From Halomonas heilongjiangensis (GTDB lineage: Bacteria; Pseudomonadota; Gammaproteobacteria; Pseudomonadales; Halomonadaceae), in assembly GCF_002879645.1 (NCBI RefSeq), contig NZ_PNRE01000091.1, positions 1 to 32,499 of the forward strand: a stretch of DNA of 32,499 nucleotides. The letters run 5' to 3'. Below are positions 1-8,784 of the stretch, piece after piece (the stretch's first letter is position 1; each line of letters starts with the position of its first letter). Position numbers and translations under genes: made by a program. The notes below the pieces were generated by a model that saw only the letters and a list, made by a program, of their open reading frames with translations, did not search any database and was not told the DNA's origin.

Positions 1-768
1 CACCGCCAGGGTGTCCAGGGCCAGCCGCCGGCCGGGGGTCTTCATGGTCAGGAAGGCCAGGCGATCCAGCCCCCGGCGCGGCATGGCCGCGAGCATCGGG
101 AACAGGGTGCCGAGGGTCTTGCCGATGCCGGTGGGCGCCTGGGACAGCAGGCAGCGCCCGGTGGCCGCCGCCTTGTAGACGCCCTCCGCCAGCTCGCGCT
201 GCCCGGGCCGGAAGGCGGCATGGGGAAAGGCGAGCTCGCGCAGGGCCGCATCGCGACGCAGGCGATGCTCGGCCTCCTGCCCGGCCCAGGCCAGGAAGCG
301 CCGGCACTGGGCCTCGAAGAAGGCCGTGAGTTCGGCCGCCGAGGCCCGCTCGGTCAGCAGCGTCTCGCGGCCGGTGGTGATCTCCAGGTAGACCAGCGCC
401 AGGGTGACGCCCTCCAGGCCCCGCTCGGCACACAGCAGGGCGCCGTAGACCCTCACCTGGGCCCAGTGCAGGGCGCGCTGGTTGGCGGCCATGCGCGACA
501 GGTCGCCACGATGGGTCTTGACCTCCTCCAGGCGGTTGGCTGCCGGGTCATAGCCGTCGGCCCGGCCGCCGACGACCAGGCCCGCGAAACGGCCCGAGAG
601 GGGCAGCTCGGCCTCATACCCTTCGCCGCGGCGCCCGGCCACCAGGGCGTGGCCGGCGATCCCCTCCCGGGCGCTGGGCGCAGGGGTGAAGCGATGATCG
701 AGGTCGCCCTCCCGGGCGGTGAAATCGCACAGCGCCCTGACCGCGACACGGTACTCGCCTTCGCTCAT
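1..768 (-). CDS. ATP-dependent DNA helicase (DinG/XPD-like) with N-terminal RecB-type nuclease domain, partial
   Basis: The frame is open from an ATG at 768 to the left edge, giving the first 256 residues of a larger protein. Residues 1-130 look like a PD-(D/E)XK nuclease of the RecB/Cas4 kind: His40, Asp71 in GRADGYD, the E-V-K triad at 82-84, and QVRVY at 104-108. The helicase core follows: a Q-motif-like segment FRPGQRELAEGVYKA (186-200) and Walker A APTGIGKT (211-218), as in DinG/Rad3/XPD superfamily 2 helicases. The later helicase motifs lie outside the window. The start overlaps the stop of the upstream VRR-NUC gene in an ATGA arrangement, so the two are probably translationally coupled and work together in DNA repair or processing. 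Family-level call is good; the substrate is unknown. Confidence 0.85.
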   Translation of the reverse strand, partial: MSEGEYRVAVRALCDFTAREGDLDHRFTPAPSAREGIAGHALVAGRRGEGYEAELPLSGRFAGLVVGGRADGYDPAANRLEEVKTHRGDLSRMAANQRALHWAQVRVYGALLCAERGLEGVTLALVYLEITTGRETLLTERASAAELTAFFEAQCRRFLAWAGQEAEHRLRRDAALRELAFPHAAFRPGQRELAEGVYKAAATGRCLLSQAPTGIGKTLGTLFPMLAAMPRRGLDRLAFLTMKTPGRRLALDTLAV

Positions 769-2450
769 GGCGTGTCCTGCCAGCGAACATGGCACACCAC
801 GGCGGGGATGCCGCAAGCGTGGAAGAAGGCCAGCCAGCGGCGCTGGTTGTCCTGCAGGCGGTCGCCGGGGCCCTTCACCTCGATCAGCCGGTAGCGGCGA
901 CCGGCGGCATCGGCTTCGGGAAGGAACTGGATCAGGTCCGGCAGGCCGGCGCGGTTGGCCTTGAGATCGGCCAGCAGCCGCGCGAAGCAGGCGCGCAGGT
1001 CCGGCGTCGGGATAGCGGCGAGCGCCTGCTCGAGCAGCGCCTCGGTGAGTACGCCCCAGTGCACGAAGGGCGAGACGGTCCCCTGTTTCTCGCCCCAGGT
1101 GTGCCGTATCGCCTCGCGGTAGCTGCCATCGTCGAGCCGGCCCAGGCAGGTGTCGAACAGCGCCCGGCGCCGGGCGACGAAGTCCTCCCGGTGGAGATCC
1201 GCCGGCCCACCGTGGAAGGGATGGAAGAAGGCGCCGGGCAGCGGGGCGAACACGGCCCCCCAGCAGAGCAGCCCGAACAGACCGGTGAGCAGGGCGTTCT
1301 CCACATAGTGCACCGGCGACGAGGCGCTGCTCAGGTGGTCGCGCACCGCGAGCTCCACGCTCGCCACCGGGCCGGGCAACGCGAGGTCCCAGCGCTCGGT
1401 GACGGGCTCGGGGACACGCGCCACCGGCGGCAGGCCCAGCCGCAGCCGCAAGCGCAGGCGCTCCAGCGCCTGGTGCTCCTGCTCGCCGAGCGCCTCCCGG
1501 GCGGCCCGCTCGGCGAGTTCATGGGCGCGGGCATGCTCGCCCATCCGCTCCAGCAGACGCAGGCGGCGGATGCGCGGCTCGCCTGGCCCGGCCTCGGCAT
1601 AGAGGGCGAGCGCCCGCTCGCGTTCCCCGGCACGCTCGGCGGCCACGCCCAGTTGCAGGAGCAGCCGGGTCCGGCGCCCCGCCAACCAGCCGTTGTCGCC
1701 GTTTATCGCCGGCAGTTCGGCGTGCAGCGCCTCGGGCGAGTCACCGGCCTCCAGCCGTTCGCGCAGCCGATGCAGGGCCAGGTAGGCGTCGACCTCCTCG
1801 CGGCACTGGAAGGCCCGCGACTCGGGGGAGAAGGCAACCCGCTCGAAGCGCTGCACCCCCAGTTCGGCGAGCACGAACTCGGCCCAGTCCTGGCGCAGGT
1901 TACCGAAGAACATCAGCCGCAGCCGATCGCAGGTCTCCATCACGGCCAGGCGCACGATGCGATCGGGCGCCTCCGGCCACCAGGCGGCCAGCCGGCGGCA
2001 GTCGCCGAGGCGTGGCGCCAGCGCCTCGTACAACGCCGCCTTGCCGACGGAAGCGGGCAGCCCGGCGGCGGCGATCTCGTCGGCAAGCGCCCGACGCAGC
2101 TCGGGCAGCCGCAGCTGGCGGAAGAGCTCGTCGAGGGTCAGCTCGGGGTCGGGCTCGACCCAACCGGCGTCGATCAGCGGCGAGAGCGCCGCGGCGGTAT
2201 CGCCGATCTCGGCATAGCCGAGCCTCGCGAGGCGGAAGTGCTCACCCTTGCGCATCACCATGCGCACCAGCAGCGCCCGGGAGGCACGCGGCAGGTCCTC
2301 GAAGGTCGCCAGGAAGGCCCGCTCCGACGCGTTCAGCAGGCCACCGTGCCGCTCGGCGACCCACGCCAGCACGAAGCGGAAGTTCACCAGGTAGTAGAGC
2401 GGGTCATCCAGCGAGGCGGTGACCGAACGGGCAGGCGAGATACTGGTCAT
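765..2450 (-). CDS. VRR-NUC domain nuclease (FAN1-like)
   Basis: A 561-residue protein. Its C-terminus holds a VRR-NUC (PD-(D/E)XK) nuclease domain: LPD at 503-505, then EVKGPGDRLQDNQ from 524, which supplies the catalytic E-x-K and the conserved Q of the family. The long N-terminal part is rich in Leu, Arg and Glu and probably helical (an arginine- and glutamate-rich TPR-like stretch around 200-350), as in bacterial relatives of the FAN1 structure-specific nuclease. The start ATG is at 2450. The stop overlaps the start of the nuclease-helicase gene, so both form one operon. The likely role is cleavage of branched or damaged DNA; that is inferred from the family, not shown here. Confidence 0.85.
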   Translation of the reverse strand: MTSISPARSVTASLDDPLYYLVNFRFVLAWVAERHGGLLNASERAFLATFEDLPRASRALLVRMVMRKGEHFRLARLGYAEIGDTAAALSPLIDAGWVEPDPELTLDELFRQLRLPELRRALADEIAAAGLPASVGKAALYEALAPRLGDCRRLAAWWPEAPDRIVRLAVMETCDRLRLMFFGNLRQDWAEFVLAELGVQRFERVAFSPESRAFQCREEVDAYLALHRLRERLEAGDSPEALHAELPAINGDNGWLAGRRTRLLLQLGVAAERAGERERALALYAEAGPGEPRIRRLRLLERMGEHARAHELAERAAREALGEQEHQALERLRLRLRLGLPPVARVPEPVTERWDLALPGPVASVELAVRDHLSSASSPVHYVENALLTGLFGLLCWGAVFAPLPGAFFHPFHGGPADLHREDFVARRRALFDTCLGRLDDGSYREAIRHTWGEKQGTVSPFVHWGVLTEALLEQALAAIPTPDLRACFARLLADLKANRAGLPDLIQFLPEADAAGRRYRLIEVKGPGDRLQDNQRRWLAFFHACGIPAVVCHVRWQDTP

Positions 2451-2548
2451 ACATCCATGATATCAGCCTCGACAGGCTGGCTCACCGTTTCTCGGGGCTG
2501 ATCCGACGACAGGCCTGGGAGGAGGCGCTGTAACCCCCTCCCTGGGCG

Positions 2549-3640
2549 CTACTTTTGCCTTCCCTGGCAAAAGACCTCCTCTTCGGCCTGTCCCCGGCGC
2601 CCCTCGTCATATCCAGCCAGCTCGGCGATCACCTCGGCGGCGGGGACCTCGCGACAGCCGCTGGCATTCTGCCCGGCCCACAGCGGCGAGAAGTCACCGC
2701 TGCCCTGCGCTTCCGCGGCGGCCCGCAGCGGGGCGATGGCCGCGGTGGCGAGCGGAAAGGCCGGGGCGACATCACTGAGCGGGCCGAGTTCGCGCATCAA
2801 GCGGGTGACGATGCCCCGCGCCGGGCGGCCGCTGTAGAGGTTGGTCAGCGCCGTATGGCGGGCCGCCTCGCTCATCAGCGCCTGCCGGTGGATCCGCGAG
2901 GTGGTCGCCTCCGGGCAGCACAGGAAGGCGGTGCCGACCTGCACGGCCGCGGCGCCCAGCGCCAGGGCCGCCGCCACTCCGCGGGCATCGCCGATGCCAC
3001 CGGCGGCGATCACCGGCACCTCGACCGCCGCCACCACCTGGGGCAGCAGGGCGAAGGTGCCGACCTGGGTGGTGAGGTCGTCGGAGAGGAAGATACCGCG
3101 GTGGCCGCCCGCCTCGAGCCCCTGGGCGATGATCGCATCGACGCCATGGGCCTCGAGCCACCGCGCCTCCTCCACCGTGGTGGCCGACGACAGCACCGTG
3201 GCGCCCCAGGCCTTGACCCGCTCGAGCAATTCCGGCGCCGGCAGCCCGAAGTGGAAGCTGACCACCTCGGGGCGGACGGCCTCCAGCAGGTCGCAGGCCT
3301 GGTGATCGAAGGGCCGGCGTCCCGCCCCGGCCGGCACGCTCGCGATGTCGAGGCCGAACTCGGCATAGTAGGGTGCCAGCGCCCGGTGCCAGCGCGCCTG
3401 GCGGCCGGCGTCGGGTTCGGGGGGCGTATGACAGAAGAAGTTGACGTTGAGCGGACGGGAGGTGCGCGAGCGAATGGACGCGAGTTCGTCGCGCATCGCC
3501 TCCACACCCAGCATGGCGCAGGGCAGTGCCCCGAGGCCGCCGGCCTCGCAGACCGCCACGGCGAGGTCGGCCCCCTGCACGCCGGCCATGGGTGCCTGGA
3601 GGATGGGTAGCTCGATGCCGAGCTGTTGCTTGAGGCTCAC
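2549..3640 (-). CDS. NAD(P)H-dependent flavin oxidoreductase, nitronate monooxygenase-like
   Basis: A 363-residue TIM-barrel flavoenzyme of the 2-nitropropane dioxygenase/nitronate monooxygenase family. It begins with the typical ILQAPMAG (13-20), has the QGLEAGGHRG FMN-binding and active-site segment (173-182), and the phosphate-binding AAGGIGD (212-218) followed by ALGAAAVQVGTAFL. The usual length is about 320-370 residues, so it is complete. The start is a GTG at 3640 that overlaps the stop of the upstream YihY gene by 4 bp, which supports this start and operon membership. The natural substrate cannot be read from sequence: family members oxidise nitronates such as propionate 3-nitronate or act as quinone reductases. 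It is the last gene of a three-gene operon. Confidence 0.85.
   Translation of the reverse strand: MSLKQQLGIELPILQAPMAGVQGADLAVAVCEAGGLGALPCAMLGVEAMRDELASIRSRTSRPLNVNFFCHTPPEPDAGRQARWHRALAPYYAEFGLDIASVPAGAGRRPFDHQACDLLEAVRPEVVSFHFGLPAPELLERVKAWGATVLSSATTVEEARWLEAHGVDAIIAQGLEAGGHRGIFLSDDLTTQVGTFALLPQVVAAVEVPVIAAGGIGDARGVAAALALGAAAVQVGTAFLCCPEATTSRIHRQALMSEAARHTALTNLYSGRPARGIVTRLMRELGPLSDVAPAFPLATAAIAPLRAAAEAQGSGDFSPLWAGQNASGCREVPAAEVIAELAGYDEGRRGQAEEEVFCQGRQK
2552..2573 (-). repeat. perfect 8-bp inverted repeat at the 3' end of the flavin oxidoreductase gene
   Basis: CTTTTGCC and GGCAAAAG are separated by 6 nt and directly abut the stop codon at 2549-2551. The repeat encodes the last residues of the protein. 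No U-run follows on either strand, so a classical terminator is not supported; it could protect the 3' end of the message or be chance. Confidence 0.5.
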
Positions 3641-4629
3641 GGGTTCTCTCCCTGGTCGGGCGTGTCGCTGGAGCGATCGCGGCGCCTCGGGCCCAGGGTA
3701 TCGGCCACATGGGCGCCGCGCTCTCCCATGGGCCGCGACTCGCCGATGGTGGTGTCGTGCCGGGTCTGGCGCTCCATTTCACCGTTGATCTCGGCACCGA
3801 GCAATACGACGAAGGCGGAGAGCCAGAACCACAGCATCAGTACCACCACCGCGCCCAGCGAGCCATAGAGCTCGCCGAGGTTCGCCACATGGCCGACATA
3901 GAGCGAGAGCCCACCGGAGCCGAGCAACCACAGCAGGGTGGCGGTGACGGTGCCGACGCTGACCCACTCCCAGCGCGGCGAGCGCCGATAGGGGCCGAAG
4001 CGGTAGAGCACGGCGACGACGAACATCATCATCAGCAGCAGGACCGGCCAGCGCAGCCAGCCGATCACCCTGACCGGGGTGTCGTCGAGGCCGAGCATGC
4101 CGATGGCCAGGGGAACGAACGCGATGAACACGATGGTGACCTGGGTCAGCACGATCAGTCCCAGGGTCAGGGCGGCGATGACCAGCATGCGGTGGCCCAG
4201 GCCGCGACGCTCGTCCTCGCCGTAGACGACGTTCAGCCCGACGATCAGGCCACGCACGCCCCTGGAGGCCACGTACATCGCCACCACCAGGCTGGTCAGG
4301 GCGGTCAGGCTCAGCCCGGTATCGGTGTTGTCGCCGATCTTGCGGGCCTGCTCCTCGATCAGCTTCGCCCCGTCCTCGGGGAGGAAGCGACTCAGTTCGA
4401 TGATCTGGCGCGTCATGTCCTGGGGGTCGAGCACCAGCGCCCAGAGCGAGATGACCGCCGCGATGGCGGGAAACAACGACAGCAGGGCATAGAAGGCGAT
4501 ACCGGCGGCCAGCATGGTGAGACGGTCGTCGCTCATCTCCTGCTTGACGCGCCACAGGATGTCCAGCCAGCCGCGGCCGGAGATCTCCCGCGGCTGCTCG
4601 GCTCGACGGCCTCTCGGGTGGTTCGACAT
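3637..4629 (-). CDS. YihY/BrkB family inner-membrane protein
   Basis: A 330-residue polytopic membrane protein of the YihY/virulence factor BrkB family. The first helix contains the family-typical AAGIAFYALLSLFPA (about 41-55). Further hydrophobic segments lie near 100-130, 145-180, 185-210, 220-250 and 255-285, consistent with six helices. The C-terminus (about 290-330) is hydrophilic and charged. The family was once annotated as ribonuclease BN, which is wrong; its real role is undefined, with transport or envelope functions proposed. The start ATG at 4629 is 7 bp after the stop of the retropepsin-like gene, and its stop overlaps the GTG of the flavin oxidoreductase (GTGA), so the three genes form one operon. 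Confidence 0.88.
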   Translation of the reverse strand: MSNHPRGRRAEQPREISGRGWLDILWRVKQEMSDDRLTMLAAGIAFYALLSLFPAIAAVISLWALVLDPQDMTRQIIELSRFLPEDGAKLIEEQARKIGDNTDTGLSLTALTSLVVAMYVASRGVRGLIVGLNVVYGEDERRGLGHRMLVIAALTLGLIVLTQVTIVFIAFVPLAIGMLGLDDTPVRVIGWLRWPVLLLMMMFVVAVLYRFGPYRRSPRWEWVSVGTVTATLLWLLGSGGLSLYVGHVANLGELYGSLGAVVVLMLWFWLSAFVVLLGAEINGEMERQTRHDTTIGESRPMGERGAHVADTLGPRRRDRSSDTPDQGENP

Positions 4630-4636
4630 GGGCGCC

Positions 4637-5158
4637 TCAGGGTTGCCGGGCCGGGCGCAGGACCATGCGCGAGGCGCGGATCTCGATGTCGAAGCGGTTG
4701 AGGAAGCTCATCCCCAGCAGGGCGACGTCGCCCTCCAGGCCCGGACTGATCGAGCCGCGCACCTCGGTGGCGGAAAAGCCCCCCAGGCTGACCTCATCGA
4801 GGATGGTGAGATCGCCGCGCACCCGTCCATTGGCGGTATTGAACCAGGCCGAGCCTGCCCGCTCCAGTCCCAGCCGGTCGGCCAGGCCGGCGGGCAAGGC
4901 CACGTAGGTGGCCCCGGTATCGAGCAGGAACTCCACCGGCTCGCCATTGATGCGACCGGTGGCCATGAAGTGACCCGCGCGGTTGCGCTCCAGGATGACC
5001 GACTCGCCCTCCCCCACGGCGTTGACCAGGTGGGCATTGGGGTTGCGCTGACTCTCCAGAAAGCCCTGGAACCACCAGGTGCCGACACCGATGAACAGCG
5101 CCCAGAACAGCAGCATCATGCCGAGCCCGGCACGCCGCGCGGGGTCTTCGTCGCTCAT
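4637..5158 (-). CDS. membrane-anchored retropepsin-like aspartic protease
   Basis: A 173-residue single-pass protein: a short N-terminus, one transmembrane helix at about 12-31, then a periplasmic retropepsin-like domain. The active-site motif is LLDTGATYVALP with the catalytic D80-T81-G82. The pattern matches the clan AA aspartic proteases of Gram-negative bacteria (usual length about 170-220 residues), which work as homodimers because each chain has only one DTG. The GRINGEPVEFLLD lead-in strand is typical. It is first in an operon with YihY and the flavin oxidoreductase. The substrate is unknown. Confidence 0.87.
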   Translation of the reverse strand: MSDEDPARRAGLGMMLLFWALFIGVGTWWFQGFLESQRNPNAHLVNAVGEGESVILERNRAGHFMATGRINGEPVEFLLDTGATYVALPAGLADRLGLERAGSAWFNTANGRVRGDLTILDEVSLGGFSATEVRGSISPGLEGDVALLGMSFLNRFDIEIRASRMVLRPARQP

Positions 5159-5309
5159 CCGCCGTCCTCCCTCGCTCTGCCCAACGACAGCATTGACACC
5201 GAAGTCCGGCGCTGTCTACCCGCCGACAGCACGCCGGGCGCGAAGCGTCGGCCTTCCTCCCCCCACGCCTTCCCTTGCCGCCCTCGTCGTTGCCACGGGG
5301 CCGGCGTTC

Positions 5310-6662
5310 CTACTCGAGCTCCTCTCGCCACAGCTCCCAATGACCGCCATCGTCGGCGGAACGCTCCCGCCCCCAGCTGCCATGCAGTCGACCGTCGTCC
5401 GCCGCCGCCTCGAGCAGGCCCAGTCCCTGCTCCAGCCCCAGCGTCCAGCCGAAATGCAGGCGCCCCGCCTGCACCTCTCCCTCCAGATGGCCCAGGCCCA
5501 GCCCGTAGGTGAACACCCCCTGGACCCGGTCGCCCTGCCGCTCGAGCACCAGCCACACCGGCAACTCCCCCGAGGCATCGCCGAGCGTGCCCTGGAAGGT
5601 GCCCGCGAAGGGCTGCCCGGCGGCCGCCACCGCCGGGTCGATGACCAGCTCACCCTCTCGCCGCGGCTGCAGCACGGCCGGTTCGGTGGCACGCCCCAGG
5701 CGCACGATGCCCTCCTGGATGTCGCGGTCGTCCAGGAAGCCCGCCAGGCGACCGATCTCGTCGGCCACGCCGTCGATCCGCTCGCGGGCCGCGGCGAAGT
5801 CCGGCTCGGCCCGGGCGAAGGCGTCGCGGCGCTCGGACAGGGCCGCGGCCAGCCCCCTCAGCCGGTCCGAGGTCAACGGATGGGTGGCGTCGGCCAGATG
5901 GGCCCGATAGGCCGCCTCGTCGGCGAAGTGCCAGCGATTGGGTTCCCAGTGGGCCAGCAGCGTGAAGAAGACGCTCATGCCCAGCGGCGGATAGGCGAGC
6001 CGGGCCATGACGTCCAGGGCGAAATCGTCGGCCTCGGCCTCGTGGCGGCGGGCCGCCTCCCGGGACACCTCGGGCCCGTAGCCCGGATGGCGGTGCAGGG
6101 CATGCCCCAGCTCGTGGAGCAGCACGAAGACCACCGAGGAGGTGAAGATCTTGCCGTAGAGTACCATCACCTCCGCACGCTCCCGTACGTCATCGGGTAC
6201 CCCCAGCGCCGCGAGCGGCAGCGGGTAGCGCCCCTCGGGAAACGACTCGGGCCGGCGGTGACGCAGCATGGCCAGGTACTGTGAGGGCGTCTCGATCGAC
6301 AGGCCCTCGAGCTGGAGCCAGGCCATGGCCAGGGCGAGGTCACCGAACAGGCGCAGCGAGGCCACCGACATCACCACCTGGCGGCGGCCATCGGCCAGGG
6401 TCTGCTGGTAGTAGCAGAAGGGCTCGCTGGCGGGCACGGGGCAACGTAGCGGGAAGGCGAGCTCGACGCCAGCCAGCCGCTCACGCTCCTCGGCCTCGAA
6501 GGCCGGCGACAGGTCCTCGTCATGGACGCGGCGGATATCCTCGGGGGTGATCCTCGACCAGTACGCCAGGGTCGCCTCGTCGTAGAGGCCGACCATGCCC
6601 GCGGCCGGTGAGGCCAGCAGCCAGCAGGACAGGACCAGGCCGAGTCGCCAGCCGGCGTTCAC
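5310..6662 (-). CDS. secreted zinc metallopeptidase (DUF4344-like, HELGH)
   Basis: A 450-residue protein with an N-terminal signal peptide (about 1-22). It carries the zincin motif HELGHALH: His183, Glu184 and His187. About 20 residues later comes HEAEADDFALD (207-217), in which Glu210 of the EADxxA element is the probable third zinc ligand, as in M48-like and DUF4344 peptidases. The C-terminal 90 residues (about 355-450) look like a beta-rich accessory domain with repeated G-x-L-x-W/F strands. The start ATG overlaps the stop of the upstream membrane protein (ATGA), so the pair is coupled. I expect a periplasmic or outer-membrane-facing protease. The metallopeptidase call is firm; the family name is less so. 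Confidence 0.78.
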   Translation of the reverse strand: MNAGWRLGLVLSCWLLASPAAGMVGLYDEATLAYWSRITPEDIRRVHDEDLSPAFEAEERERLAGVELAFPLRCPVPASEPFCYYQQTLADGRRQVVMSVASLRLFGDLALAMAWLQLEGLSIETPSQYLAMLRHRRPESFPEGRYPLPLAALGVPDDVRERAEVMVLYGKIFTSSVVFVLLHELGHALHRHPGYGPEVSREAARRHEAEADDFALDVMARLAYPPLGMSVFFTLLAHWEPNRWHFADEAAYRAHLADATHPLTSDRLRGLAAALSERRDAFARAEPDFAAARERIDGVADEIGRLAGFLDDRDIQEGIVRLGRATEPAVLQPRREGELVIDPAVAAAGQPFAGTFQGTLGDASGELPVWLVLERQGDRVQGVFTYGLGLGHLEGEVQAGRLHFGWTLGLEQGLGLLEAAADDGRLHGSWGRERSADDGGHWELWREELE

Positions 6663-7252
6663 GGCCGGTCCCTGCCCTGATGGTAGAGGGCCGCCGGCGC
6701 AGAGAAGCGGGCATCGGGCGGCTCCCCCCGGGCATCGGTACCGTTGGCCCAGTCGCTGAAGGCGGCATGGTCGCCCCAGCCGTCCAGCCAGGCGTCGCGC
6801 ATCAGCCGCAGCTTCACCTGGCGCAGGTCGCCACGCTCGGCCACGGCCTGGCTGCCCTCCGAGGCGGAGGCGTCGACCAGGGCATTGAGGGTGAAGAGGA
6901 GTCGACGCAGCCGGGCCTGCTCCAGGGCGGGGTCGATGCCCCCGGCCTCCGGAACGAGCCCGGAGTAGCTGGCCAGCGTCGGGGCATCGCCGGTCGTCAT
7001 CGGCGGTGCCGAGGTGGCCTGGACGGCGCTGTACAGCGAGATGCCCAGGGCCACGCTGCCGAACAGGGCGAAGAAGAGTCCCGGCGCGGCGCGGTTCAGC
7101 ACCACCTCGGTGCCGCCGGGCAGGGTAACCTTGCCGTCGCTGTCGCGGTGGGTGGGCACCGCCAGGAACAACCGGTAGCCGAGGTAGATGGCCATGCCGG
7201 CGAACAGCACGACCAGGATGCGCTCGATGGCACGCAGCATGACGGGGTCCAT
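6659..7252 (-). CDS. hypothetical membrane protein coupled to the metallopeptidase
   Basis: A 197-residue protein I do not recognise. It has two hydrophobic segments (about 11-31 and 55-75) joined by a polar loop with T-L-P-G-G-T-E. A soluble C-terminal region (about 85-197) follows, rich in Ala, Leu and Arg and probably helical. The start ATG at 7252 fits a membrane insertion topology. Its stop overlaps the start of the metallopeptidase gene by 4 bp, so it may anchor, regulate or be cleaved by that enzyme; this is inference from position only. Confidence 0.7.
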   Translation of the reverse strand: MDPVMLRAIERILVVLFAGMAIYLGYRLFLAVPTHRDSDGKVTLPGGTEVVLNRAAPGLFFALFGSVALGISLYSAVQATSAPPMTTGDAPTLASYSGLVPEAGGIDPALEQARLRRLLFTLNALVDASASEGSQAVAERGDLRQVKLRLMRDAWLDGWGDHAAFSDWANGTDARGEPPDARFSAPAALYHQGRDRP

Positions 7253-7307
7253 GACGGCAACTTCCAGTGGAGCCGCGGCAGGCGGGATCCTTCCAGTCTA
7301 TGCCACC

Positions 7308-8669
7308 TCAGCCGCCGTTGCGCGCCTCCCAGTCGCGTGCCGCCTGCTGGCCGCGGGCCTGGTTCACGGCCAGGCAGACCAGGATGGCGACGATGAACAG
7401 CGCCGCGCAGAGCAGGATCGAGGCCTGCAGGCCGACCAGCGACTGCAGCAGCCCCAGGGCGATGATGCCGAGAACCCCGGCCAGCTTGTTGGCCAGCCCC
7501 CAGAAGCCGAAGAACTCGGCGGCCTTGCGGGTCGGCGAGAAGAGCCCCACCAGGGCGCGGCTGGCCGACTGGCTCGAGCCCAGACTGAGGCCGGCCAGGC
7601 AGCCCACCACCAGGAAGAGGTGCTGTGCCTCCCAGCCGAGCCCCAGTCGCGCATTGAGAAAGGCGGTGACCTCGGGGGTGGCCCAGATGGCGAAGATCGA
7701 CGCCACCCAGAGCATCAGGGTGATCAGGTAGGTGACCTTGGTGCCGATGCGGTCCTGGATGAAGCCGAACCCCAGCGCCCCCGCCGCGGCGGTGATCTGC
7801 ACGATGATGAACATCAGGTTGCGGATCGACTCGTCCCAGCCGATCACCTGGGCGCCGTAGATGAAGGCGAAGGCGATGATGATGTAGACCCCGGCCATGG
7901 AGAACAGCAGCGAGACCAGGAAGATGCCCAGGTCACGGAAGCGCCGGAGCTCGTGCAGGGTGGTGGCGACCCGCTCCCAGGCGATCCGGTGGTAGGGCAT
8001 GCCGGGCGGCTGCGGGGTGCCGCGTTCCCTGACCCACAGGAAGGTGGGGATGGCGGTGACCAGGAAGAAGCCGGCGGCGAAGGGGCCGACCCAGCGGATG
8101 CGCTCGAAGTTCTCCGCCGTGGCCTCGCCCAGCGCCACCAGGGTGAAGCCGGCGGCGAACAGCCCGCCCACGTAGCCCAGCGCCCAGCCGAAGCCGGAGA
8201 TCTTGCCCAGGTCCTCCGGGGGCCCGAGGTCGGGCAGGAAGGCGGCGATGAAGGACTCGCCCATGGAGTAGGCATAGTTCGACACCACGATCAGCAGCAG
8301 GCCCAGCACCACGTAGCCCGGCGCCACGAAGTAGAGCATCGCGGTGGTCGCCACGGTGGCCAGGTAGCTGGCGAACAGGAAGCGCTTCTTGGCGGCGTGG
8401 TAGTCCATCACCGCCCCGCACAGCGGCCCGGTGATCACCACCAGCAGGTAGCTCACCGCCAGCGCCAGGCTCCACAGCAGGTTGGCCAGCCGGTAGTCGT
8501 CGCCGCGCTCGCCGACGATCACCGTGGTGAAGAGCTCGCCGAACACCACGGTGATGATCAGCAGCGTATAGGCCTGGTTGGCGAAATCGAACATCGCCCA
8601 GCCGAAGATTTCCTTTCTCGTTGCCCGCTGCCGGGGCGATGTGCCGGCAGCCGCTGGAACCACACTCAT
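7308..8669 (-). CDS. MFS transporter, UMF1 (Atg22-like) family
   Basis: A 453-residue polytopic transporter. The N-terminus has the family mark EIFGWAMFDFANQAYTLL soon after the start, and about 12 hydrophobic segments follow. The loop SxSASRALVGLFSPTRKAAE near residue 365 is typical of the bacterial UMF1/Atg22-like group, which has been linked to amino-acid or sugar efflux. I chose the ATG at 8669 over the longer frame starting at 8687 because AAGGAAGG (8675-8682, minus strand) sits 5 nt before it, while nothing like a ribosome site precedes 8687. It diverges from the PQQ-sugar dehydrogenase gene. The substrate is unknown. Confidence 0.87.
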   Translation of the reverse strand: MSVVPAAAGTSPRQRATRKEIFGWAMFDFANQAYTLLIITVVFGELFTTVIVGERGDDYRLANLLWSLALAVSYLLVVITGPLCGAVMDYHAAKKRFLFASYLATVATTAMLYFVAPGYVVLGLLLIVVSNYAYSMGESFIAAFLPDLGPPEDLGKISGFGWALGYVGGLFAAGFTLVALGEATAENFERIRWVGPFAAGFFLVTAIPTFLWVRERGTPQPPGMPYHRIAWERVATTLHELRRFRDLGIFLVSLLFSMAGVYIIIAFAFIYGAQVIGWDESIRNLMFIIVQITAAAGALGFGFIQDRIGTKVTYLITLMLWVASIFAIWATPEVTAFLNARLGLGWEAQHLFLVVGCLAGLSLGSSQSASRALVGLFSPTRKAAEFFGFWGLANKLAGVLGIIALGLLQSLVGLQASILLCAALFIVAILVCLAVNQARGQQAARDWEARNGG

Positions 8670-8674
8670 GCGCG

Positions 8675-8682
8675 CCTTCCTT
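8675..8682 (-). promoter_or_regulatory. ribosome binding site deciding the MFS start
   Basis: AAGGAAGG on the minus strand, 5 nt upstream of the ATG at 8669. It lies inside the longer possible frame and argues for the shorter protein. Confidence 0.65.
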
Positions 8683-8784
8683 GCCATGCGAGGGCCGGGC
8701 CCCGTCAGCCCCCTAGACTACCAGCAATGGCGCGGCACGGGCATTCACTACACTGAACAGGGGCACACTGGACAAGGAGGCAAG

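Noticed and set aside
789..2501. 570-codon plus-strand frame
   Set aside because: Antisense to the VRR-NUC gene; composition rich in Gln, Gly, Pro and Arg without motifs.
8670..8687. Longer MFS protein starting at 8687
   Set aside because: No ribosome site ahead of it, whereas AAGGAAGG precedes the ATG at 8669.
7188..8756. 522-codon plus-strand frame
   Set aside because: Mirror frame of the MFS transporter; low-complexity His/Gln/Asp-rich translation typical of an antisense shadow.
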